NCBI GenBank assembly: GCA_021849045.1
Contig: JAJZTK010000008.1
Span: 1-56,125 of the forward strand
Direction: 5' to 3'
Length of the DNA stretch: 56,125 bases
Source: Deltaproteobacteria bacterium
Lineage (GTDB): Bacteria > Desulfobacterota > Desulfuromonadia > Geobacterales > DSM-12255
Shown here one piece after another: positions 1 through 9,035 of the stretch. A program made the translations under genes and the position numbers. Positions within the stretch are counted from its first letter, which is position 1; every line of letters begins with the position of its first letter. The notes under the pieces are model-generated. The model saw only the letters and a list, made by a program, of their open reading frames with translations. It was not told where the DNA came from and searched no databases.

Positions 1-2355
1 GTTGCGTGTCGAGGTGGAGAACATGGTCACCCCGTCGGGCACGCGGGCCTGGTTACCCATGCAGAGTGAGCAGCCTGCGATCTCGATCCGGGCACCAAAG
101 GCGCTGTAGACCGAGAAGTACGCCTCGTCCTTGAGTTTCTGCTGATCCATCCGGGTCGGCGGACAGATCCAGGTCCGGACAGCCGGGTTGAACTTCAGGC
201 CCCGCCAGATCTCGGCAGCGGCGCGGAAATGGCCGATGTTGGTCATGCAGGAACCGAGGAACACGTCCTGGATCGGCGTGCCGGCAACCTCGGAGAGGAG
301 CTTGACGTCGTCCGGGTCGTTCGGACAGGCGAGGATCGGCTCGGTGATCTCGGCCAGGTTGATCTCGATCACGTCGGCATAGGCGCCGGTCGCCTCGGCA
401 TTCTTGTCAGCCTCCAGCAGTTCCGGCTTGGCGAGCCAGGCATTGACCGCATCGATCCGGTTCTGCAGGGTCTTGGCGTCCTGGTAGCCGTCCTTGATCA
501 TTTGCTTCATCAATGCCACGTTGGAACGGAGGTAGGTTGCAACCGACTCTTTGGAGAGCTGGATGCAGCCGGCAGCAGCGGAACGCTCGGCAGCGGCGTC
601 AGTCAGCTCGAACGCCTGCTCCACGGTCAGGTCGGGAAGCCCTTCCATCTCCAGTATCCGGCCGTTGAACACGTTGATCTTGTTCTTCTTGGGCACGGTC
701 AGCTTACCCTGCTTGATGGCCCAGTAGGGAATGGCGTTGACCGCATCCCGCAAGGTGATACCCGGGTTGAGCTTGCCCGTAAAACGGACCAGCACCGACT
801 CCGGCATATCCAGCGGCATGAAACCCATGGCGCCGGCAAAGGCCACCAGACCGGAACCGGCCGGGAAGGAGATGCCGATCGGGAACCGGGTGTGGGAGTC
901 GCCGCCGGTGCCGACCGTGTCCGGGAGCAGCAGGCGGTTCAGCCAGGAGTGGATGACGCCGTCGCCCGGCTTGAGCGGTACCCCGCCCCGGTCGGTGATG
1001 AACTTGGGGAGGTTCTTGTGCATCTTCACGTCGGCCGGCTTGGGATAGGCGGCGGTATGGCAGAACGACTGCATGAACATCGGCGACAGGAACTTGAGGC
1101 ATGCCAGTTCCTTCAGTTCGTCGGCGGTCATCGGGCCGGTGGTATCCTGGGAACCGACCGTGGTCATCTTGGGATCGCAGGCACTGCCGGGCAGCACGCC
1201 GGCCACGCCGCAGGCCTTGCCGACCATCTTCTGGGCCAGGGAGTACCCCTGGTTCGCCTTGGGTGCCGGGTTGACCGGCAGGGTAAAAACGTCGGTGGCG
1301 CCGAGGCCGAGGGCGGCACGGGCCTTGTCGGTGATGGCGCGGCCGATGATCAGCGGAATCCGGCCGCCGGCGCGGAACTCGTCGGCCAGGGTGTTGGGGG
1401 CGATCTTGAAGGTGGAGATGACCTCCCCCTTGTCGCTCAAGATCTCACCCTTCTTGGTGTTGATGGTGATGATGTCGCCATCGTTCATCTTGGTCACGTC
1501 TGCCTTGAGCGGCAGGGCGCCGGAGTCCTGGGCGGTATTGAAGAAGATCGGGGCGATGACGCCGCCGATGATCACGCCGGCAGTCTTCTTGTTGGGGACG
1601 CAGGGGATCTCCTGGCCCATGTGCCAGAGGACCGAGTTGCAGGCCGACTTGCGGGACGAGCCGGTACCGACCACATCGCCCACAAAGGCAACCTGATTGC
1701 CGGCGGCCCGCCACTCGGCGATCTGGCCGAGACGGTTCGGGAAGCGGGTCTTGCCCATGGCCAGGGCGTGCAGCGGGATATCGGGGCGGCTCCAGGCGTC
1801 GCCGGCCGGGGAGAAGTCGTCGGTATTGATCTCCCCTTCCACTTTGAAGACCTTGACCTTGATGGTCTCGGGCACGCCCGGACGCTTGGTGAACCAGTCG
1901 GCATTGGCCCATGACTCCAGGACCTTCTTCGCGGCTCCGTTGGACTTGGAGAGCTCCACCACCTTGTCGAAACCGTCATAGACCAGGGTCATGCCGGAGA
2001 GGGCACAGGCGGCCTCGTCGGCCAGCTCGGCACTCTTCAGGGCCTCGACCAGGGGACCGACGTTGTAACCGCCGATCATGGTGCCAAGGATGCGGATGGC
2101 ATCCACCTTGGAAACCAGCGGCGACTTCTTGTTTCCCTTGAGTATCTCCGCCAGGAAGGCAGCTTTGACTTCGGCAGCCGGATCGACACCGGGGGAGACC
2201 CGCTCCTTGAGCAGGTTCAGCAGGAACTCCTCCTTGCCGGCCGGCGGGGCCTCCAGCAGCTTGCAGAGTTCGGCGGTCTGTTCCGGGTTGAGCGGCAGAG
2301 CGGGTATCCCTTGGGCCTTGCGCTCCGCTTCGTGGGCGAGATATGCTTCGATCAT
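1..2355 (-). CDS. acnB: Aconitate hydratase B (C-terminus cut by window edge)
   Basis: Bifunctional aconitase / 2-methylisocitrate dehydratase that isomerises citrate to isocitrate with a [4Fe-4S] cluster in the cytoplasm. The frame is open from ATG at 2355 to base 1, giving 785 codons of a family usually about 840-860 residues, so roughly the last 60-80 residues lie outside. The N-terminus ([20 protein letters not shown]) is the AcnB HEAT-like domain. The swivel domain follows ([17 protein letters not shown], then [20 protein letters not shown]), then the catalytic part with [19 protein letters not shown] and the cluster-region cysteines in GSCMTNIGH and [22 protein letters not shown]-type ribosome site precedes the start. 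The upstream promoter carries a palindrome shared with icd, which implies common TCA-cycle control. Confidence 0.97.
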   Translation of the reverse strand, partial: MIEAYLAHEAERKAQGIPALPLNPEQTAELCKLLEAPPAGKEEFLLNLLKERVSPGVDPAAEVKAAFLAEILKGNKKSPLVSKVDAIRILGTMIGGYNVGPLVEALKSAELADEAACALSGMTLVYDGFDKVVELSKSNGAAKKVLESWANADWFTKRPGVPETIKVKVFKVEGEINTDDFSPAGDAWSRPDIPLHALAMGKTRFPNRLGQIAEWRAAGNQVAFVGDVVGTGSSRKSACNSVLWHMGQEIPCVPNKKTAGVIIGGVIAPIFFNTAQDSGALPLKADVTKMNDGDIITINTKKGEILSDKGEVISTFKIAPNTLADEFRAGGRIPLIIGRAITDKARAALGLGATDVFTLPVNPAPKANQGYSLAQKMVGKACGVAGVLPGSACDPKMTTVGSQDTTGPMTADELKELACLKFLSPMFMQSFCHTAAYPKPADVKMHKNLPKFITDRGGVPLKPGDGVIHSWLNRLLLPDTVGTGGDSHTRFPIGISFPAGSGLVAFAGAMGFMPLDMPESVLVRFTGKLNPGITLRDAVNAIPYWAIKQGKLTVPKKNKINVFNGRILEMEGLPDLTVEQAFELTDAAAERSAAAGCIQLSKESVATYLRSNVALMKQMIKDGYQDAKTLQNRIDAVNAWLAKPELLEADKNAEATGAYADVIEINLAEITEPILACPNDPDDVKLLSEVAGTPIQDVFLGSCMTNIGHFRAAAEIWRGLKFNPAVRTWICPPTRMDQQKLKDEAYFSVYSAFGARIEIAGCSLCMGNQARVPDGVTMFSTSTRN

Positions 2356-2423
2356 CGTTATCCTCCTCTTAATGGGGCTATTTACAACGTCTTTTCTTCG
2401 TTCAGCTCAGACAGGGGAAATCG

Positions 2424-2460
2424 TGTATACTGTATACAATTTTTTGCACGTCTTTGTCAA
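2424..2460 (-). promoter_or_regulatory. acnB promoter with GTATAC-type palindromic operator
   Basis: On the minus strand TTGACA (2460-2455) and TATACA (2436-2431) are 18 bp apart, a good sigma-70 pair facing acnB. The -10 lies inside a 15-bp palindrome, TGTATACAGTATACA (2438-2424). The same palindrome recurs over the icd promoter at 12876-12896. A protein bound here would cover the -10, so repression is the simplest reading. The GTATAC half-site style resembles GntR-family operators, but the regulator is not encoded recognisably in this window. Confidence 0.7.
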
Positions 2461-2497
2461 TTGCCAAAACTGGGCATCTGACTTGCATTCAGGCGGT

Positions 2498-2526
2498 TTG
2501 ACATTGTTCAGGGAGTTGGGTAAAAC
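2498..2526 (+). promoter_or_regulatory. Predicted sigma-70 promoter of the Slp lipoprotein gene
   Basis: TTGACA at 2498-2503 and TAAAAC at 2521-2526 are separated by 17 bp. The gene starts 25 bp downstream behind a strong AAAGGAGG ribosome site (2538-2545). The promoter lies just outside the acnB operator, so the two divergent genes probably have separate start sites. Confidence 0.5.
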
Positions 2527-2550
2527 TGAAGTGCAGCAAAGGAGGTCACA

Positions 2551-3102
2551 ATGAAGAGTCTTGCTATTCTGGTGGTTATGGGTTTGGTGGCGTTCAGCGG
2601 CTGCGCCAGAGTCATCAGCGACCAGTCGCGAAGCCTGGTCGATCCGACGGTTCAGTTCGCCAAACTGCGGGATAACCCGGACAACTATATCGGCAAAACC
2701 GTCCTGTTGGGGGGGAGGATCGCCTCGGCGCGGAACACCAAGGAGGGTGGCGTGCTGGAAATCGTCCAGTTCGAACTGGACGGCGACGTCCCCCGGGACA
2801 GCTTCATCTCTCACGGCCGTTTTCTGGCCACCAGCGTCGACTTCCTCGATTCACTGATCTACAAGCCCGACCGGCTGGTGACCCTGGTGGGAGAGGTAAA
2901 GGGAAAAAAGACCCTCCCGCTGGACGAAGTGGAATACACCTATCCGGTGGTCGCCATCAGGGAGATCTATCTCTGGCAGCCTTCTGAGAGTGAGAAGTAC
3001 CTTCTCTTCCCCCCGAGCCGCTACAATCCCTATTATTACGGCTATGGTTCCGAGCCGTACTGGGACCGGCCGAGCCTGCCGGCACTACAAAGGCTGTGGT
3101 AA
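2551..3102 (+). CDS. Slp-family outer membrane lipoprotein
   Basis: 183-residue lipoprotein. The signal peptide MKSLAILVVMGLVAFSGC ends in a lipobox (FSGC), giving acylated Cys18. The body matches the Slp (starvation lipoprotein) family: VQFAKLRDNPDNYIGKTVLLGG and a central beta-rich region with GRFLATSVDFLDSLIYKPDRLV. The C-terminal tail is rich in Tyr and Pro (SRYNPYYYGYGSEPYW). E. coli Slp is an outer membrane lipoprotein induced on starvation; the molecular role is unknown. The start is fixed by an AAAGGAGG site 5 bp upstream. The gene stands alone, divergent from acnB and convergent with the TPM gene, with a heptamer foldback directly after its stop. Confidence 0.85.
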   Translation: MKSLAILVVMGLVAFSGCARVISDQSRSLVDPTVQFAKLRDNPDNYIGKTVLLGGRIASARNTKEGGVLEIVQFELDGDVPRDSFISHGRFLATSVDFLDSLIYKPDRLVTLVGEVKGKKTLPLDEVEYTYPVVAIREIYLWQPSESEKYLLFPPSRYNPYYYGYGSEPYWDRPSLPALQRLW

Positions 3103-3108
3103 GAACCC

Positions 3109-3163
3109 GTGACTGGTGACTCGTGACTGGAAAAGGCCTCAATCTTACCAGTTACCAGTCACC
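3109..3163. repeat. Heptamer-repeat foldback A (unit CTSGTRA)
   Basis: The left arm has period-7 copies of a CTSGTRA-type unit (about 3106-3130). The right arm (about 3145-3163) is its inverse complement, again in 7-bp steps. The arms pair across a short AAAAGGCCTC-type loop. The element fills the gap between the convergent slp and TPM genes, so it may act as a terminator for both. The same unit is used in the foldback at 53218-53267. Confidence 0.7.
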
Positions 3164-3168
3164 GCCTT

Positions 3169-4029
3169 TCACCATTCCCCGGACGCCCCGCCACCACCGA
3201 AGCCTCCGCCTCCGCCGGAAAAACCGTCATCTCCGCCTGACGAACCGCCCCACCCTCCCCCGCCGCCGTACCAGCCGCCGAAGAATGGACCGCCGAAACC
3301 ACCCCCTCCGCCGAACAGGAGCGTCACCACGAGGCCGAGAACGAAACCGGCCACGGCGAGCCCTGCCAGCAGTGTCAAGGCAAGGCCGGGATAGAGGAAC
3401 CAGGCCACCAGCGGCAGCCCGGCGCCACCGACAATCCCTCCCAGGATGCGTGAGATGGAGCCGAGGAAAACAACAGCCACCAGGAGGAAGATCAGAAAGG
3501 CATAGATGGGTGGCGCGCTCTTCCTGGCATGGCGAAGCGCCTCTCCCTTGGCCTGATACTCGCCCCGCACCACCCGGGCAACGGCCTGCACCCCGGCCAG
3601 GACGCCGCCGTCGAAATCGCCGGCCTTGAACCGGGGGGCCATTTGGTCGCGGATGATCCGACCGGAGACCAGGTCGGTCAGCTTACCCTCCAGACCGCGC
3701 CCCACCTCGATCCGAATCTTTTTCTCCGCCTTGGCTATGAGGAGAATGGCTCCGTTGTCCGGCCCCTTCTGCCCGATCCGCCACGCCTCGGCCACCCGGA
3801 TGGAAAACTCCTCCAGGTTCGCCCCTTCCAGCGACGGCACCGTCAGCACAACCGCCTGGGTGGAGTCGCTCTGCTCAAGGGCTGCCAGCTCCCGCTCCAC
3901 CGCCGCCTTCCCCTGGGGAGAGAACATGCCGGCGTAATCGTTCACCCGCCCCCGGAGCTGCGGCACATCGAGCGGATGGGCGGCAGCGGGAAGGAGGAGC
4001 AGGAGTATCAACAAAACTATCGATCTCAT
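3169..4029 (-). CDS. TPM-domain membrane protein with Gly-rich tail
   Basis: 286 residues. A cleavable signal peptide (MRSIVLLILLLLLPAAAH) is followed by a TPM domain (about 25-150; VNDYAGMFSPQGKAAVERELAALEQ, then GRGLEGKLTDLVSGRI). There are two hydrophobic segments at about 170-235 and a Gly-rich tail (GGGGGFGGGGASGEW). This is the YgcG layout; TPM domains were named for photosystem II repair and phosphatase-like members, and here the role is probably envelope maintenance. It lies 44 bp downstream of lemA, and this TPM/LemA pairing is very common, which supports co-function at the membrane. Confidence 0.85.
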   Translation of the reverse strand: MRSIVLLILLLLLPAAAHPLDVPQLRGRVNDYAGMFSPQGKAAVERELAALEQSDSTQAVVLTVPSLEGANLEEFSIRVAEAWRIGQKGPDNGAILLIAKAEKKIRIEVGRGLEGKLTDLVSGRIIRDQMAPRFKAGDFDGGVLAGVQAVARVVRGEYQAKGEALRHARKSAPPIYAFLIFLLVAVVFLGSISRILGGIVGGAGLPLVAWFLYPGLALTLLAGLAVAGFVLGLVVTLLFGGGGGFGGPFFGGWYGGGGGWGGSSGGDDGFSGGGGGFGGGGASGEW

Positions 4030-4073
4030 GGCGATGGCTCAATGGAGGCGTCAGCAACTGTCATTGAAGCTGC

Positions 4074-4658
4074 CTAAAACTTTACCTTCGGGGCCACCTT
4101 CGCCCCCTCCTCGGCCTTGAACGGCTCTTTCCGCTGCAGGTGGAGCATCATGGAGTTGGTCAGGCTGTTGGGGAAGGTCCGGATGCTGGTGTTGAACTCC
4201 TGCACCGCCTTGTTGTAGCGGGTGCGGGCCACGTTGATCCGGTTCTCGGTCCCCTCCAACTGGTTCTGCAGGTCCATGAAGTTCTGGTTGGCCTTCAGGT
4301 CGGGGTATTTCTCCACCACCACCATCAGCCGGGAAAGGGCGCCGGAGAGCTCTCCCTGGGCCTGCTGGAACTTCTGCAGTGCCTGCGGGTCGTTCACCAA
4401 CTGCTTCGAGACCTGCAGCGAACCGACCTTGGCCCTGGCCTCGGTGACCGCCTTGAGGGTGTCGGCCTCGTGTTTGGCATACCCCTTCACCACCTCCACC
4501 AGGTTGGGGATCAGGTCGGCACGCCGCTGGTAGGTCGCCTCCACATCCCCCCAGGCGGCAATGACCGCCTCCTCGTTGGCCTGCATGGTGTTGTAGCCGC
4601 ACCCGGACAGGGTGACCAGGCAGCAGAGTGCCAGCAGAAACATCCGTAACGACCTCAT
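4074..4658 (-). CDS. lemA: LemA family lipoprotein
   Basis: 194 residues with a lipoprotein signal ([20 protein letters not shown]; lipobox LSGC at Cys20). The conserved LemA core follows: [34 protein letters not shown], then [30 protein letters not shown]. LemA proteins are mostly helical and membrane-anchored, with no established enzymatic activity. The start has a GGGAGGAACCTGAT ribosome site. First gene of a two-gene unit with the TPM protein. Confidence 0.9.
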   Translation of the reverse strand: MRSLRMFLLALCCLVTLSGCGYNTMQANEEAVIAAWGDVEATYQRRADLIPNLVEVVKGYAKHEADTLKAVTEARAKVGSLQVSKQLVNDPQALQKFQQAQGELSGALSRLMVVVEKYPDLKANQNFMDLQNQLEGTENRINVARTRYNKAVQEFNTSIRTFPNSLTNSMMLHLQRKEPFKAEEGAKVAPKVKF

Positions 4659-4694
4659 ATCAGGTTCCTCCCGTTGTCGTGTGTTGTGTCAAAG

Positions 4695-4976
4695 TTAATC
4701 ACGCAGGGCCAGTTTGTCAGCACGGTCAAAGATAATTTTCATGCCGATCAGCACCAGATAGCAGATGATGGAGAAGAGATTGGCAACAATGAGCGGGATA
4801 TCCTTGAGCAGCAGGCCATAGACGAGCCAGAGGAGCATGCCGACGGTGAGGATGACCGGTTGCCAGATGGAAAGGTCGCGGGCCTGGCGGGTCCGCCAGG
4901 TCCTGAGCACCTGGGGAACGGCAGCGAAGCTGGTGAGCGCACCGGCAACGAGGCCGATTGTTGTCGCATCCATCAC
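4695..4976 (-). CDS. SemiSWEET-type (PQ-loop) small transporter
   Basis: 93 residues with three hydrophobic helices and the bacterial SemiSWEET pattern: GLVAGALTSFAAVPQVLRTW (PQ motif in helix 1), then RQARDLSIWQPVILTVGMLLWLVYGLL and a third helix. SemiSWEETs dimerise to carry sugars across the inner membrane; the substrate here is unknown. The start is GTG at 4976 (or the ATG next to it). It overlaps the trmJ stop by 4 bp, so it is the third gene of the dedA-trmJ-SemiSWEET operon. There is no clear functional link to its partners. Confidence 0.85.
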   Translation of the reverse strand: MMDATTIGLVAGALTSFAAVPQVLRTWRTRQARDLSIWQPVILTVGMLLWLVYGLLLKDIPLIVANLFSIICYLVLIGMKIIFDRADKLALRD

Positions 4977-5725
4977 CCCCCCTTTCTCCCCTGGAAGTTG
5001 TCGGCAGCCCAGTCGATCTGGGAGAGCATCCCCCGGATGACCGACACCTCCCGCTCGTCCAGCATGGCACGGGCAAAGATCCGCCTGAAGGTGCGCATCA
5101 GATGGGCCGGGTTCTCCGAATTGAGGAAGCCGATCCTGAGCAGGGTCTCTTCCATCTGGCCGAACATGGTCTCGGTCACTGCCGCATCGGCCAGGACCCG
5201 TTCCGTTGCCGCATCAGTGCTACTGCCGAGCCCGCGATGGATCTCGTAGCAGAAGAGCAGAACCGCCTGGGCCAGGTTGAGGGAGCCGTAGTCGCTGCCG
5301 GTGGGTATGGTCGCCTGCCAGCGGCAGAGGGTCACCTCGTCGGTGGTGAGACCGCTGTCCTCACGGCCGAAGACAAAGGCGCAGCGGTTGGCGGGCAGAT
5401 GCTCGGCTGCACTCCGCACCACCTCGGCAGGGGTCATGATCTCCTGACGGTACTTGCCATGGCGGCGGGTAGTGGCAACCGAGAGCGGCGCATCGGCCAG
5501 GGCCTCGCTCAGGGTCGGGAATATCCGCGCCTTGAACAGCAACTCCTTGGCAGAGACGGCAAACTTCAGGGCTTCGGGATGGTCCACGCGACAGGGATTC
5601 ACCAGCCGCAGATCGGTCAACCCCATGTTCATCATGGCGCGGCAGACCATGCCGATATTGCCCGGACTCTGGGTCTCCACCAGGACAATGCTCACGCCGC
5701 TCTTCAGTGGAACTGCTTCGTTCAC
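4973..5725 (-). CDS. trmJ: tRNA/rRNA 2'-O-ribose methyltransferase, TrmJ-like
   Basis: SPOUT-class SAM-dependent methyltransferase of 250 residues. Visible family motifs: IVLVETQSPGNIGMVCRAMMNMG at the N-terminus, RCAFVFGREDSGLT, and the knot motif IPTGSDYGSLNLAQAVLLFCYEI. TrmJ methylates the ribose of position 32 in tRNA; a related rRNA/tRNA target cannot be excluded. I chose GTG at 5725, which overlaps the dedA stop as GTGA and has AAGGAG upstream. The frame stays open farther upstream through dedA, but that extension is a dedA shadow. Confidence 0.88.
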   Translation of the reverse strand: MNEAVPLKSGVSIVLVETQSPGNIGMVCRAMMNMGLTDLRLVNPCRVDHPEALKFAVSAKELLFKARIFPTLSEALADAPLSVATTRRHGKYRQEIMTPAEVVRSAAEHLPANRCAFVFGREDSGLTTDEVTLCRWQATIPTGSDYGSLNLAQAVLLFCYEIHRGLGSSTDAATERVLADAAVTETMFGQMEETLLRIGFLNSENPAHLMRTFRRIFARAMLDEREVSVIRGMLSQIDWAADNFQGRKGG

Positions 5726-6366
5726 TTCAACTCCTTTTTTTTCGTTTGCCGGGCGTAGAGCCCCTTGTGCCTCATCCGTCGCAACCGGGCCCGGGCCGGC
5801 CGCCGCTGCCACCAGACATGGACAAAGTGGCCGAGCCACATGCAGGCGATGAGGACGGCTAGGATCACCAGCAAGTGATGCTCGTAACGACTCACATCCT
5901 CCACGAACAGGGATGCGCTCTTCCCGAACAGGTAGCCGGCCAGGGAAAAGATGATCGACCAGGCCAGGGCGCTCAGGATGTTGAGCCAGCAAAACTTCGA
6001 CGCCGGAAAGGAGGTCATGCCGAGGATGATCGGCAGGACGATCCGGAACCCGTAAGTGTAGCGGGAGATGAAGGCAACGAAGGTGCCGTAGCGTTCGATC
6101 AGCCTGAGGGCCTTGTGGAACTTCCGGGCAATGAAGGTGAATATCCTGAGTAGCCGCGCACCCTGCCAGCGGCCAATGTAGAAGTAGAACTGGTCTCCGC
6201 AGAAGGCCCCTGCCAGCGCGGTGAGAATCACCCCCGGCAGGGTGAAGTACCCCTGGAAGGCGAAGAACCCGGCCAGGATCAGCCCGGCCTCCCCTTCCAG
6301 GAAGGTCCAGAGGAAAAGGACCCAGTAGCCGTGCACTGCCAGGTATTCCTTGAGTATCTCGTGCAC
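5722..6366 (-). CDS. DedA family membrane protein
   Basis: 214 residues with several membrane segments. The DedA/VTT core is visible: LEGEAGLILAGFFAFQGYFTLPGVIL, GDQFYFYIGRWQGAR, RYGTFVAFISRYTYGFR and ILPIILGMTSFP. DedA proteins act in membrane lipid homeostasis; recent family work links them to undecaprenyl-phosphate or phospholipid translocation. GTG start at 6366 with GGGAGGA upstream. First gene of the operon with trmJ and SemiSWEET; both junctions are 4-bp GTGA overlaps. Confidence 0.88.
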   Translation of the reverse strand: MHEILKEYLAVHGYWVLFLWTFLEGEAGLILAGFFAFQGYFTLPGVILTALAGAFCGDQFYFYIGRWQGARLLRIFTFIARKFHKALRLIERYGTFVAFISRYTYGFRIVLPIILGMTSFPASKFCWLNILSALAWSIIFSLAGYLFGKSASLFVEDVSRYEHHLLVILAVLIACMWLGHFVHVWWQRRPARARLRRMRHKGLYARQTKKKELK

Positions 6367-6436
6367 CTGTCCTCCCGGCCTGAGAATAGGGCAATCTTAA
6401 CGGCGGCAGGGCCAGAAAGCAACCGCTTTCGGCACA

Positions 6437-6471
6437 AAAAAGGCCCGGCACTTATCGTGTCGGGCCTTTTT
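6437..6471. terminator. Terminator after korC
   Basis: An 11-bp stem (AAAAAGGCCCG with CGGGCCTTTTT) extends inward to about 15 bp with a 5-base loop. It has a T-run on both strands. It lies between the korC stop and the dedA start, ends the leftward kor operon and also insulates dedA. Confidence 0.85.
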
Positions 6472-6488
6472 GGGATCAGATAGGAGGA

Positions 6489-7037
6489 TTACGCCTTGGC
6501 AGCAATCGCCTTCTCGTACCCCGTATTGAACGCCTTCTTGTTCAGCTCCAGGAATGCTTCGGGAACCCTGGACAGAACCGCCTTCTCGGCGCTTTCCCGG
6601 CTAACAACGCCGGTCAGGGCCACAATGGCACCCAGCGCCACGATGTTGGCGACAATTTCACGGCCCACATCGTTCTTGGCGGTATTGATGATCGGGAAGG
6701 ATACCACCTTGAAATTCCCTTCCGGCCTCTTGGTGACCAGATCGGAGTCGATGAGGAGTATCCCCCCCTCTTTCAGGTCGTGGGAATACTTGGTGCAGGC
6801 CTCCTGAGTAAGGGCCAGCAGGGCATCAACCACGGTCGCCTTCGGGTAGTCGATGGGTTCGTCGGAGATGATTACCTCCGACTTGGAAGCGCCACCCCGT
6901 GCTTCGGGGCCGTAGCTCTGGGACTGGACCGCCTGCTTCCCGTCGTAGATCGAAGCGGCCTCGGCCATGATGACGCCGGCCAGGATCAATCCCTGCCCGC
7001 CGGCACCGGAAAATCTGATTTCGTATCTTCCAGCCAT
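6489..7037 (-). CDS. korC: 2-oxoacid:ferredoxin oxidoreductase, gamma subunit
   Basis: 182 residues, the gamma domain of the 2-oxoglutarate:ferredoxin oxidoreductase complex, which oxidises 2-oxoglutarate to succinyl-CoA while reducing ferredoxin. The N-terminal IRFSGAGGQGLILAGVIMAEAA and QSQSYGPEARGGASKSEVIIS are diagnostic of the gamma family. Last gene of a four-gene operon (delta, alpha, beta, gamma), closed by the terminator at 6437. The neighbouring mdh and icd support 2-oxoglutarate over other oxoacids, but substrate choice is inferred. Confidence 0.92.
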   Translation of the reverse strand: MAGRYEIRFSGAGGQGLILAGVIMAEAASIYDGKQAVQSQSYGPEARGGASKSEVIISDEPIDYPKATVVDALLALTQEACTKYSHDLKEGGILLIDSDLVTKRPEGNFKVVSFPIINTAKNDVGREIVANIVALGAIVALTGVVSRESAEKAVLSRVPEAFLELNKKAFNTGYEKAIAAKA

Positions 7038-7063
7038 CTATCGTTCTCCTTTGATAGGTATTT

Positions 7064-7876
7064 TTACTTTTTAGACCGCTCGATGACCTTGGCGTACTCA
7101 GTGGTGTACTCCGGCCTCTCCTCTTTGAAGAGAACACCGGTGAGCACCTTGCCCTCAAGCTGCTCCGGAGACATCTTCTCGGCAGCCTTCACCGGTACGG
7201 CAATCTCCTTCAGCCGGTTCATCATCTCGATGACCGAGCGGAACTTGTTGCGGCGGCCATAGGTGGTGGGGCAGTCGTCAAGGATCTCCACTACGGAGAA
7301 ACCCTTGTGCTGGATCGCCTCGGCGATCAGCTTATCGATCTGGGCAGCGTGGTAGGCGGTGCCGCGGGCCACGAAGGTGGCGCCGGCGCCGATGGCCAGC
7401 TTGGCGATGTCAAAGGCCGGGTCCGGGTTGCCGTAGGGGGTAGTGGAGGCCTTGGCGCCGGTCGGGGTGCAGGGGGAGAACTGACCGCCGGTCATACCGT
7501 AGATGTTGTTGTTCAGGATGACGTAGGTCATGTTGATGTTACGGCGGCAGGCGTGGATGAAGTGGTTGCCGCCGATGGCGGTTCCGTCGCCGTCGCCGCC
7601 GACAAGAATGACATTCATCTCCGGACGGGCCATCTTGACGCCGGTGGCAAACGCAGCAGCGCGGCCGTGTGCAGTGTGCAGTGTGCAGAAATCAAGGTAG
7701 CCGGGGAGACGGGAGGCACAGCCGATTCCGGAAACAACGGCAGTATTTTCCTTCACCAGACCGAGGGTATCGATGGCCCGGATCAGTCCCTTCATGACGA
7801 TCCCGTGGCCGCAGCCCGGACACCAGATGTGCGGCAGCTTGCCCGGACGGATGTACTTATCGTAATCGAATGCCAT
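7064..7876 (-). CDS. korB: 2-oxoacid:ferredoxin oxidoreductase, beta (TPP) subunit
   Basis: 270 residues. Binds thiamine pyrophosphate and a [4Fe-4S] cluster: HIWCPGCGHGIV near the N-terminus, GIGCASRLPGYLDF, THGRA-type loop TLHTAHGRAAAFATG, and the GDGDGTAIGGNHFIHACRRN TPP motif with NNNIYGMTGGQ. C-terminal CPTTYGRRNKF is typical. It is 1 bp from korA and 26 bp from korC, so all are translated from one message. Confidence 0.94.
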   Translation of the reverse strand: MAFDYDKYIRPGKLPHIWCPGCGHGIVMKGLIRAIDTLGLVKENTAVVSGIGCASRLPGYLDFCTLHTAHGRAAAFATGVKMARPEMNVILVGGDGDGTAIGGNHFIHACRRNINMTYVILNNNIYGMTGGQFSPCTPTGAKASTTPYGNPDPAFDIAKLAIGAGATFVARGTAYHAAQIDKLIAEAIQHKGFSVVEILDDCPTTYGRRNKFRSVIEMMNRLKEIAVPVKAAEKMSPEQLEGKVLTGVLFKEERPEYTTEYAKVIERSKK

Positions 7877-7877
7877 G

Positions 7878-9017
7878 TTACTTGACCTCCTTTATCTTCG
7901 AGAGGATCTGCTCCGGATTGATCGGCTCGCCGTCAACACGGAAGATCCCGTGGACAGGAGCATTGCCTTCAACAACACCTTTGAGAACGCCGGTAGCCAT
8001 ACCGAGGTTCATCTCCGGAGTGATGAACGCCTTTACTTTCTTGGAGAGGGCAAGCAGCTGCTTCTCCGGGAACGGCCAGAAGGTCTTGATGCGGAACAGA
8101 CCGACCTTGATGCCCTGCTTGCGGGCCTCGTTCACAGCAAAGCGGGCAGAGCGGGAGGTGGAGCCAAAGGCAACCACGGCAACCTCTGCGTCGTCCAGCA
8201 GATACTCCTCGAACTTGACGATGTCATCCACATTGGCCTCAACCTTGCGGACCTGGCGCTCTTCCTCGGCCTGAACGATCTCGGCCTTGGTGGTGGGGAA
8301 ACCGTCCGCCATCTTGTTCAGACCGGTGACGTGGAACTTGTAGCCGGAACCGAAGGCGGCCAGCGGCGGCACATCGCCGAAAGAGGTATCGTACGGCTTA
8401 TACTGCTCGGGCGGAACGGAGGGCGCTGTGCGGTCGATCACTTCCAGTTCGCCCGGCTCGGGGAACACGATCCGCTCGCGCATATGGGCAACGATCTCAT
8501 CCGGCATGACCATGACCGGGGTACGGTATTTCTCGGCCAGGTTGAAGGCCCGGACCGTCTCTTCGAATACTTCCTGAACAGAGGCCGGAACCAGGCAGAT
8601 GGCCGGATGGTCACCGTGGGTGCCCCACTTGGCACTCATGATGTCGGACTGGGAAGGGCCGGTCGGCATCCCGGTGGAAGGACCGCCACGCATGACGTTG
8701 ATGATGACGGCGGGCGTTTCGGCGATGCAGGCATAACCGATCAACTCCTGCTTCAGGGAGAGTCCCGGGCCGGAGGTCGAGGTCAACACCTTGGCGCCAG
8801 TCAGCGAGGCGCCGATGATGGCGGCCATGGCGCCGATTTCGTCTTCCATCTGGATAAACTTACCGCCGATTTTGGGAAGTTCGGCCGACAGGACCTCGGC
8901 AACTTCGGTGGACGGTGTAATCGGGTAACCGGCGAAAAACTTGCAGCCGGCGTATAGCGCGCCTTGTGCTGCAGCCTCGTTACCCTGGAGAAAAGCAACT
9001 TTCTTAGCCACGTTCAC
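7878..9017 (-). CDS. korA: 2-oxoacid:ferredoxin oxidoreductase, alpha subunit
   Basis: 379 residues. Pyrimidine-binding core of the complex: GNEAAAQGALYAGCKFFAGYPITPSTEVAE, EDEIGAMAAIIGASLTGAKVLTSTSGPGLSLKQELIG, and GGPSTGMPTGPSQSDIM. The C-terminal third is the transketolase C-like domain (EVAVVAFGSTSRSARFAV). It is a stand-alone alpha subunit rather than the fused gamma-alpha form. It lies 18 bp after korD. Confidence 0.94.
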   Translation of the reverse strand: MNVAKKVAFLQGNEAAAQGALYAGCKFFAGYPITPSTEVAEVLSAELPKIGGKFIQMEDEIGAMAAIIGASLTGAKVLTSTSGPGLSLKQELIGYACIAETPAVIINVMRGGPSTGMPTGPSQSDIMSAKWGTHGDHPAICLVPASVQEVFEETVRAFNLAEKYRTPVMVMPDEIVAHMRERIVFPEPGELEVIDRTAPSVPPEQYKPYDTSFGDVPPLAAFGSGYKFHVTGLNKMADGFPTTKAEIVQAEEERQVRKVEANVDDIVKFEEYLLDDAEVAVVAFGSTSRSARFAVNEARKQGIKVGLFRIKTFWPFPEKQLLALSKKVKAFITPEMNLGMATGVLKGVVEGNAPVHGIFRVDGEPINPEQILSKIKEVK

Positions 9018-9035
9018 TACCTCCTGTTTTCAATA

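Noticed and set aside
5726-6451. N-terminal extension of trmJ through dedA
   Set aside because: The extension is the dedA gene read in another frame. The GTG at 5725 has a ribosome site and gives a normal-length protein.
7667-7687. Three tandem GTGTGCA heptads inside korB
   Set aside because: They encode the conserved TLHTAHGRA region of the beta subunit and have no inverted partner, so protein constraint explains them. They are not a member of the foldback family.
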